This document shows positions 22,189 to 26,724 of a stretch of 26,724 nt of DNA, in pieces (position 1 is the stretch's first letter; each line of letters begins with the position of its first letter). This DNA is from a virus. The notes beneath the pieces were generated by a model. It ran no database searches, was not told where the DNA came from, and saw only the letters and a program-made list of their open reading frames with translations. Made by a program: the position numbers and the translations under genes. The stretch is taken from the IMG/VR virus record IMGVR_UViG_3300047323_000273, positions 1-26,724 of that record; one strand, given 5' to 3'.

Positions 22189-22978
22189 GTTCATTCCCTC
22201 GGCGGGCTGTAGTGCCCGGACCATGGGCTGCGCGGGATTGGACTACATGGTGTTCGGCGATGCGTTCTTCTATCGCGACACCAACGCCTTCGGCCAGGTG
22301 CTGGAGCTGCAGCACCTGCCGGCGATCAACATGCGGGTGAAAGTGGACGGCGGTTTCCGGATGCTGCTGCCGGACAACAAATTCATGGACTTCGACCAGG
22401 ACGAGATCGAGCACGTCATGGACTACGACGTCGAGCAGACCATTTACGGCATCCCGGATTACCTGGGCGGCCTGCAGGCGCTGCTGCTCAACGAAGCCGC
22501 GACCCTGTTCCGCCGGCGCTACTACAGCAACGGCGCGCACGCCGGTTACATCTTCTACACCAACGACCCGGACCTGACCGAGGAGGACGAAGAAAACCTG
22601 CGCGCCCAGATCAGTGCCAGCAAGGGTGTGGGCAACTTTCGCTCGATGTTCGTCAACATTCCCAACGGCAAAGAGAACGCCATTCAGATCATCCCGGTGG
22701 GGGATTTTCAGGCCAAGGACGAGCTGGAAAAGGTCAAGAACATCACCCGCAACGACGTGATTGCCGCCTGGCGCATGAACCCCGCGCTGGCCGGCATCAT
22801 CCCGGAAAACAGCGCCGGCTTTGGTGATATCGAGAAGATCGATCGGGTCTACACCAGCAACGAGATCCGGCCGATCTGTCAGCTGTTCAACCAGGTCAAC
22901 GACACGTTGCGCCAAGACAGGAATATTAGCTGGGTAGAGTCGGTTGATGCAGTTGATTCCACTGTATCCAGTGCGTAG
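21935..22978 (+). CDS. Portal protein (gpQ)
   Basis: A 347-residue portal of the P2 gpQ family, close to the P2 length (344). It contains the core segments LDYMVFGDAFFYRD (about 104-117), VMDYDVEQTIYGIPDYLGGLQALLLNEAATLFRRRYYSNGAHAGYIFYT (about 162-210) and VIAAWRMNPALAGIIPENSAGFGD (about 270-293). The dodecamer forms the DNA entry channel. I chose ATG at 21935; a GTG three codons upstream is possible. The final 20 residues (WVESVDAVDSTVSSA) do not match the usual gpQ ending that I know, so the C-terminus may be altered. Overlap with the terminase frame is discussed there. Confidence 0.88.
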   Translation: MPKPRHKKRQVNQQVQQQQSMRAFTFGEPEQVLSGNIGEYVGVFPSDDGEIYKPPVSRTGLAKLLRANAHHGAIPKFKRNLLLREFIPSAGCSARTMGCAGLDYMVFGDAFFYRDTNAFGQVLELQHLPAINMRVKVDGGFRMLLPDNKFMDFDQDEIEHVMDYDVEQTIYGIPDYLGGLQALLLNEAATLFRRRYYSNGAHAGYIFYTNDPDLTEEDEENLRAQISASKGVGNFRSMFVNIPNGKENAIQIIPVGDFQAKDELEKVKNITRNDVIAAWRMNPALAGIIPENSAGFGDIEKIDRVYTSNEIRPICQLFNQVNDTLRQDRNISWVESVDAVDSTVSSA

Positions 22979-22986
22979 CTAAGAGA

Positions 22987-23008
22987 TTGCCACTATATAT
23001 TGTGGCAA
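22987..23008. promoter_or_regulatory. AT-rich dyad between portal and ogr genes
   Basis: TTGCCAC (22987-22993) and GTGGCAA (23002-23008) form a perfect 7-bp inverted repeat around TATATATT, 8 bases past the portal stop and 36 before the Ogr-like ATG. It could be an operator or promoter element (the loop resembles a -10 box) or an RNA hairpin. Late activator self-control is possible. Confidence 0.4.
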
Positions 23009-23043
23009 ACTGGTGGCGATTGGCTGCCCTGGGGAGGGACACA

Positions 23044-23301
23044 ATGCGAGTTGAATGCAAATGCGGACACAGAGGACGGATCGCTTCGCGAGAGAAGCTA
23101 TCGACGGAGTTTGCGAAGCTGTACTGCCAGTGCCTGGATGCAAAGTGCGGGCACACGTGGGTCGCAAATCTGACGTTCTCGCACACGTTGAGCCCATCGG
23201 CTCAGTCTTTCGAAAGGATGTTGTTCGACCATTTGCGGGATATGCCCAGGGCGAAACAGCGGGAGCTGTTCGAGCAGTTGGGATCACAGGCAGTGGCGTG
23301 A
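23044..23301 (+). CDS. Ogr/Delta-like late transcription activator
   Basis: An 85-residue zinc-finger protein. Cys5, Cys7, Cys30 and Cys35 (ECKCG...CQCLDAKCGHTW) match the Ogr/Delta finger, with Cys30 and Cys35 at the same positions as in P2 Ogr; the first pair is C-x-C rather than the usual C-x2-C. The LTFSHTLSPS segment after the finger is a family trait in Pseudomonas phages. A GGGAGGG ribosome site precedes the ATG. The protein would activate the late promoters with host RNA polymerase. Its position after the portal gene and before the repressor differs from P2, where ogr lies past the tail operon. The C-terminal 30 residues extend beyond P2 Ogr. Confidence 0.85.
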   Translation: MRVECKCGHRGRIASREKLSTEFAKLYCQCLDAKCGHTWVANLTFSHTLSPSAQSFERMLFDHLRDMPRAKQRELFEQLGSQAVA

Positions 23302-23310
23302 TGTTCGGAC

Positions 23311-23332
23311 CGCCGACTCATAGGTGTCGGCG
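23311..23332. terminator. Hairpin between ogr-like gene and small minus-strand gene
   Basis: CGCCGAC (23311-23317) and GTCGGCG (23326-23332) form a perfect 7-bp stem with an 8-base loop. It lies 10 bases past the Ogr-like stop and between convergent genes. No T run follows on either strand, so it would be a weak terminator at best. Confidence 0.35.
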
Positions 23333-23353
23333 ATCGACTACATGGCTCGATTA

Positions 23354-23539
23354 TCAGTCGCTGGCAGCGCCTTCAGGATGGGTCGCTAGGACCTCGGACA
23401 TCCTGCGGAGATGAATCTGTTCCTGTTCACTCAGTAGACGGTACAACCGAATGAGCTGACGTTCGATTTTTGTAAGGCTAAGCCATTCGAACTCGGTGGT
23501 TCCGACACTGCCGAGTTCGTTTTTCGTGCGATCCAACAT
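23354..23539 (-). CDS. Small hypothetical phage protein (61 aa)
   Basis: A 61-residue helical, charged protein (MLDRTKNELGSVGTTEFEWL) preceded by a good Shine-Dalgarno (GGAG) seven to ten bases upstream on the minus strand. It lies downstream of the repressor in the same orientation and may share the repressor transcript. A single GTGCA at 23557-23561 sits in its upstream region. No family recognised. Confidence 0.6.
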   Translation of the reverse strand: MLDRTKNELGSVGTTEFEWLSLTKIERQLIRLYRLLSEQEQIHLRRMSEVLATHPEGAASD

Positions 23540-23640
23540 GCTTACTACTCCATAAAGTGCATTGCTGAATCGACGTTATCGGGGCGCGAATTGGCTTTAG
23601 AACGAGGGGGCGACGAATGTCGTACATGCTTTGTTACAAG

Positions 23641-23991
23641 TTAATTCCGCTGGCGAGCAGCATCGTCAGCCATTGCTTTCAGAAAACGACGGATCGCTTC
23701 TTGATCGCCTGGCGCGATGCTTCGGTACTGCTTTACGAGAGTGTCCTCTATGCCGCTGAGAGTGTGCTCAGACAGCGTAGTGCGCACTCCAGTCAGAATA
23801 TAGGGAACGTCGAAACCGAACTGAATCGCGACTTTGCTCAAATAAGACGCCGTCGCGTCGCTAGACCCGGACTCGTAATTAGCTTGAGTTCGCTTGGCTA
23901 TTCCCAATGCGTCTGCCAGCTCGTTCTGAGTCTTCGCGCATCGCTTCCGTTCTTCCTGCAGCCGGGAGCCTATCTCTTCGGAAAGGTGCAA
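23641..23991 (-). CDS. Phage repressor, HTH XRE type
   Basis: A 116-residue lambda-repressor-like protein. The HTH spans about residues 7-62, with TQNELADALGIAKRTQANYESGSSDAT as the helix-turn-helix core (about 21-47). The C-terminal half would hold the dimer interface. It lacks a LexA-type Ser-Lys peptidase, so it would not be self-cleaved in response to RecA, as in P2 C. The only suitable start is TTG at 23989-23991 (the frame has a TGA three codons upstream); the site overlaps a GTGCA motif. It faces the cox/cro-like gene, forming a divergent switch, and would maintain lysogeny. Confidence 0.85.
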   Translation of the reverse strand: MHLSEEIGSRLQEERKRCAKTQNELADALGIAKRTQANYESGSSDATASYLSKVAIQFGFDVPYILTGVRTTLSEHTLSGIEDTLVKQYRSIAPGDQEAIRRFLKAMADDAARQRN

Positions 23992-24075
23992 AATTATTCA
24001 TCTCTGATATTTACAAATGCATCGAAGTGCATCATTGTGCATTCCACACCACATGAAACTGCACGGAATTGCACT
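23986..24075. promoter_or_regulatory. Lysogeny switch operator region with phased GTGCA repeats
   Basis: This divergent promoter region holds (A/G)TGCA at 24017, 24027 and 24037, exactly 10 bp apart in the same direction, and TGCAC at 24060 and 24070, 10 bp apart in the opposite orientation. A further GTGCA overlaps the repressor TTG start (23986). The TGCAC at 24070-24074 abuts the ATG of the cox/cro-like gene. Ten-bp phasing puts the repeats on one helix face, as for P2 Cox, 186 Apl and P2 C direct-repeat operators. No clear -35/-10 pair is certain. Confidence 0.7.
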
Positions 24076-24288
24076 ATGCCCAACACTTGCATCACTGAGC
24101 AAGCTCGCAAACAAGCGCGTGAGGCCTTAGAGAAGCGCGGTCAATCCGCGAAGGACTTTGCTGAATTGCATGACCTGAACCCCAGCACCGTGTACGCGGT
24201 GCTGAGTGGCCAGAGTCGTTGTCGCCGTGGGGAGGCACATCGCGCCGCCGTGTTACTCGGAATCAAAGACGGCGTGATTGAACAGTAA
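24076..24288 (+). CDS. Cro/Cox-like small DNA-binding protein
   Basis: A 70-residue protein (MPNTCITEQARKQAREALEK) with a helix-turn-helix in residues about 25-50 (AKDFAELHDLNPSTVYAVLSG). It lies next to the repressor in the divergent switch, the place of cox in P2 and apl in 186, and would block repressor expression and possibly help excision. The start ATG at 24076 fits size and position; the long frame upstream to 23617 is antisense to the repressor and is not believed. Confidence 0.75.
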   Translation: MPNTCITEQARKQAREALEKRGQSAKDFAELHDLNPSTVYAVLSGQSRCRRGEAHRAAVLLGIKDGVIEQ

Positions 24289-24317
24289 TGGCACCGGGCC
24301 ACAGGAAAAAGCAGAAC

Positions 24318-24797
24318 ATGAAAAGCACAGTTCTAAAAACTCGGCGTCAGGTAGTCAGCGCAATTATTTGCGCCTATCCCGGCGGACGCGAATGCGCCGC
24401 CGCTCGCATCGGCCTATCGCTTAAAAAGTTCGACAATCACGCTTATGAAAACAACAACTGCCGCCCACTGACCGATGCACAGATCCACCAGCTCGAGCTG
24501 GAGACCGGGACGACCTTCCTATCCGAGTACATCGCAGCAATGTACGGCGGGATGTTCGTTCCAGTGGTTGAGCCTGAAGCTTTGGACAACGTCGAAATGT
24601 ACACCCGTTGCGTGCAAGCCTCAGCCAAGAAGGGCACCGTCGACCACCTCATTGAGGAGGCACTTAAGGACGGGATCATCAGCGAGGCCGAGGCAGAAGC
24701 GATCCTGCATGCGGACTCGCTGCACCTCGCAGCAAGACACGCCGAAGTTCTGGCTGTCATCCAACTGCACGCCTCGAAATCGGGGAAAGCCAAATGA
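24318..24797 (+). CDS. CII-like regulatory protein (Phage_CP76 / YmfL type)
   Basis: A 159-residue protein. The N-terminal part (to about residue 70) has the CII/YmfL layout with GGRECAAARIGLSLKKFDNHAYENNNCRPLTDAQIHQLE, a helix-turn-helix-like motif typical of Phage_CP76 in P2-like prophages. The rest is helical. I chose the ATG at 24318 with a weak AGGAAAA site; the alternative ATG at 24288 would add 10 residues and overlaps the upstream stop. It follows the cox-like gene and probably fine-tunes early or lysogenic transcription. Confidence 0.75.
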   Translation: MKSTVLKTRRQVVSAIICAYPGGRECAAARIGLSLKKFDNHAYENNNCRPLTDAQIHQLELETGTTFLSEYIAAMYGGMFVPVVEPEALDNVEMYTRCVQASAKKGTVDHLIEEALKDGIISEAEAEAILHADSLHLAARHAEVLAVIQLHASKSGKAK

Positions 24798-25159
24798 CCG
24801 CCATGCCCGAAGTGAATGAATACCAGCACATGCTGCAGCGCTCCGCACTGTTGTTCCTGGAGCGTCACCAGTCCGAACATCTGAGCGACGATCAGCAATT
24901 GTTCAGCCGTGCCGTTCAACACCTGGTTGCGGATTACGACGTGCAAATGCAGATCGCTGAAAGGGTCGTTCACTTGGCCAACAGCAGCATGGTCGCGGTT
25001 CGAGATCGGCAGCGCCTGAACATCCAGAGCAGCACGTCGACGCACACCGTAATTGTCGACCCAGTCACCGGCAGCCAATGGGCCGTGCCTGTGAGCCTGA
25101 TCTACGAGCGAATCATCAACGCGCCAGACATTGGCCGTTTCCGCTTAGCCAACTCGTAA
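24794..25159 (+). CDS. Early phage protein of unknown function (121 aa)
   Basis: A 121-residue soluble protein that overlaps the CII-like gene by 4 bases (ATGA). The first half is helical (LFLERHQSEHLSDDQQLFSRAVQHLV), the second strand-rich with HTVIVDPVTGSQWAVPVSLIYERI. I recognise similar proteins in early regions of Pseudomonas HP1-like prophages but no function. Confidence 0.65.
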   Translation: MTAMPEVNEYQHMLQRSALLFLERHQSEHLSDDQQLFSRAVQHLVADYDVQMQIAERVVHLANSSMVAVRDRQRLNIQSSTSTHTVIVDPVTGSQWAVPVSLIYERIINAPDIGRFRLANS

Positions 25160-25165
25160 CACCAA

Positions 25166-25204
25166 CCCCAAACGAACGCCTGCCCCACGCCCTGTGGGTT
25201 TGGG
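25166..25204 (+). other. Nested stem-loop in early intergenic region
   Basis: CCCAAA/TTTGGG (25167-25172 with 25199-25204) and CCCAC/GTGGG (25184-25188 with 25194-25198) form a two-part stem in the 74-base gap between early genes. It could modulate expression of the downstream gene or be a processed leader; no T run follows, so it is not a standard terminator. Confidence 0.4.
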
Positions 25205-25233
25205 TGAGCTGCGCCTGAAATCGAGGTTTCAAG

Positions 25234-25467
25234 ATGGGAAACGCCGTGATTCTGACCACCCAATTGCCAGCTGCAGAAGCCGAAGCGCTTCTGGCTGTGA
25301 TGCGTGAGCAGTACCGCTTGAGCCTCAACGACTACTGGTACGCCGATGAATACCGCTATGTCCCACAAGAAAAACGGCACAGCTCGATTCTGGAAAGAAC
25401 CCCGGTGATGGCTGCGCAAAAACGCCTGATGGCAGCCCTCTCCCTCAGCCTCAAAGCAGTGAAGTAA
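25234..25467 (+). CDS. Early phage protein of unknown function (77 aa)
   Basis: A 77-residue soluble protein with a helical N-terminal half (LPAAEAEALLAVMREQYRLS) and a Tyr-rich middle (LNDYWYADEYRYVPQEK). A GAGG site about 10 bases before the ATG at 25234 supports the start, and the primase-helicase begins 2 bases after its stop, suggesting coupled expression. No family recognised. Confidence 0.6.
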   Translation: MGNAVILTTQLPAAEAEALLAVMREQYRLSLNDYWYADEYRYVPQEKRHSSILERTPVMAAQKRLMAALSLSLKAVK

Positions 25468-25469
25468 TC

Positions 25470-26724
25470 ATGAAAGAAGATCTTCGCCACGACGTGTTGC
25501 AACGCCTCCAATTCGACTTCGGACTCAAGCACCGCACCGGCACCGACTACATGCGCGGCGGCACCTGCCCCAAGTGCAAGAAAAAGGAGCTGTATTCCCG
25601 GTTCGATACGCCGTGGATGGTGATCTGTGGTCGCCCGGAAAAGTGCGGCCATACCCTGCACGTTAAAGAGCTGTACGACGATCTGTTTGAGGACTGGAGC
25701 AAGCGTGCGCCGGCGACCGATCAGCACCCCAACGCTACCGCCCGGGCTTATTTGGAGTACGCCCGAGGCTTTCGGTTTGAGCTGATTCAGGGCTGGTTCA
25801 CGCAGGAAAGCTTCTATTCCCCTGAACACAACGCCGGCAGCGCCACGGTGCGTTTCGCTCTGGAAAAAGGCGGCTGGTGGGAACGCCTGATCGATCAGCC
25901 GCACCGCTTTGGCAAGATGAAGGCGCGCTTCAAATCCAAGGACAGCTATCGCGGCGTCTGGTGGTGCCCGCCCTGCGTCGACCTGCTCGAGGTCAAGGAA
26001 ATCTGGATCGTCGAAGGCATCTTTGATGCCATCGCACTGGTGCACAACGACATCGCGGCGGTATCGGCCATGTCGTCCAATGCGTTCCCGGTGGACTCCC
26101 TCAAGGCGCTGATCAAAACCCGTGAAGGCGGCAAGCTGCCCAAGCTGGTTTGGGCGCTGGATAACGAGCCGAGTGCCAACGCTTACACCCGGCGCTGGGT
26201 CCGTGAAGCCCGCGCCCTAGGCTTTGTCTGCGAATCCGCGCAGATCTCCCAGCGCGACGGGCGCAAGGCTGACTGGAACGATCTGCATCAGCGCTGGAGC
26301 TTCATCCAGGACGATGCCAAGCGTGCCGAACAGATCGCCACCGACCTCAAGCAGGCGCGGCATCTGGGCGCCCTGCTGCTGGCAGACAGTGCGGCTGAAA
26401 AAGCCTTGCTTATGTACGACTGGAACAAACGCGGTGAATTTCACCTAGGCTTCGGCAGCCGCCTGTACTGGTTCAAGTTGGACATGGAGAAATTCAACCG
26501 GGCCATGTCCGACATCGAGGACAGCGACAACCACGACGACCAGTTGCTCAACCAGGCGCAGCAGCGCGAAAAGGCGCTGCAGCAATCCGGTAGTGTCGTG
26601 GAGATTGCCAACTGTTACCCACAAGCCCTGTACTTCCAGCGCAACGAGGTGACCGACGAGTCTTGGTATTACCTGCGCGTGGACTTCCCGCACGATTCGG
26701 AAAGCGTCAAAAACACCTTCACCA
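25470..26724 (+). CDS. Bifunctional DNA primase/helicase, partial (runs off the window)
   Basis: The first 418 residues of a replication protein cut by the window edge. The N-terminus has a CHC2-type zinc site (Cys33, Cys36, Cys53 and Cys59 in CPKC...CGRPEKCGH). A Toprim domain follows, with the catalytic EG in IWIVEGIFDAIAL (about residue 182) and an acidic LDN (about residue 230). The DNAB-type helicase would lie beyond the window. Such bifunctional primase-helicases are typical of the replication module of P2-like Pseudomonas phages, where they act as the replisome primase. The ATG at 25470 follows the previous gene by 2 bases. Confidence 0.85.
   Translation, partial: MKEDLRHDVLQRLQFDFGLKHRTGTDYMRGGTCPKCKKKELYSRFDTPWMVICGRPEKCGHTLHVKELYDDLFEDWSKRAPATDQHPNATARAYLEYARGFRFELIQGWFTQESFYSPEHNAGSATVRFALEKGGWWERLIDQPHRFGKMKARFKSKDSYRGVWWCPPCVDLLEVKEIWIVEGIFDAIALVHNDIAAVSAMSSNAFPVDSLKALIKTREGGKLPKLVWALDNEPSANAYTRRWVREARALGFVCESAQISQRDGRKADWNDLHQRWSFIQDDAKRAEQIATDLKQARHLGALLLADSAAEKALLMYDWNKRGEFHLGFGSRLYWFKLDMEKFNRAMSDIEDSDNHDDQLLNQAQQREKALQQSGSVVEIANCYPQALYFQRNEVTDESWYYLRVDFPHDSESVKNTFT

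Noticed and set aside
21153-22340. Plus-strand frame of 395 codons over the terminase gene
   Set aside because: It is rich in Arg, Pro and Cys, with no motifs, and overlaps terminase and portal, which have clear family motifs.
22103-22915. Minus-strand frame of 270 codons over the portal gene
   Set aside because: Shadow of the portal gene: Val/His/Gln-rich, no start signal.
23617-24075. N-terminal extension of the cox/cro-like gene across the repressor
   Set aside because: It would be antisense to the repressor and the operators. The ATG at 24076 gives a normal-sized HTH protein.
1-26724. CRISPR array, toxin-antitoxin pair, restriction or other defence system
   Set aside because: No regularly spaced repeats, and no gene pair or motif of such systems could be seen. 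The accessory genes are too small and unmatched to claim one.

Overview
The window is most of a P2-superfamily (HP1/K139-like gene order) myovirus prophage in a Pseudomonas-type chromosome. The host assignment is an inference from a DUF1652-family gene (a family I know essentially from Pseudomonas), the GC-rich codon use, and a truncated 3' end of a tRNA that looks like tRNA-Ser. Everything was read by eye; no database search was run.

Layout. Bases 1-241 look like host DNA downstream of a tRNA, including a strong terminator hairpin (194-227). At 242-264 lies an exact T-loop-to-CCA tRNA 3' fragment on the minus strand, best explained as the distal prophage attachment site (attR). Bases 265-2392 are an AT-richer accessory stretch. 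It holds an island of GGTAAT motifs (431-707), a cluster of TGCA-core motifs (1022-1127), a minus-strand terminator (1061-1093) and three small plus-strand genes. From 2418 to 19973 the late operon runs on the minus strand. Read in its own 5'-to-3' direction it encodes scaffold/protease, major capsid, small terminase, head completion, two tail-completion proteins, sheath, tube, a small zinc-finger protein, the lysis genes (holin candidate, SAR-type endolysin, Rz with embedded Rz1), a tail chaperone with a predicted -1 frameshift, tape measure, baseplate proteins, tail fibre and its chaperone, and finally two unnamed tail-tip proteins, a short hub and the spike. Most neighbours overlap by 1-10 bases, so translation is probably coupled.

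A divergent promoter region (19974-20136) with a 57-bp near-palindrome separates this operon from the rightward terminase and portal genes. These are followed by an Ogr/Delta-type late activator, the repressor and the cox/cro-like switch, a CII-like gene, small early genes and a primase-helicase cut off by the window end. No integrase is present. If the attR reading is right, the integrase and the intact tRNA lie beyond the right edge.

How it works together (inference from P2, 186 and HP1 biology): the repressor and Cox-like protein compete at phased GTGCA/TGCAC repeats in the switch. Early genes lead to replication by the primase-helicase. Ogr then activates the divergent late promoters around the palindrome to make heads, tails and lysis proteins. 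The most interesting unexplained signals are the shared phased TGCA motifs at both ends of the element, the GGTAAT island, the 57-bp palindrome, the frameshift site, and a long inverted repeat that buries the ribosome binding site of the DUF1652 gene.
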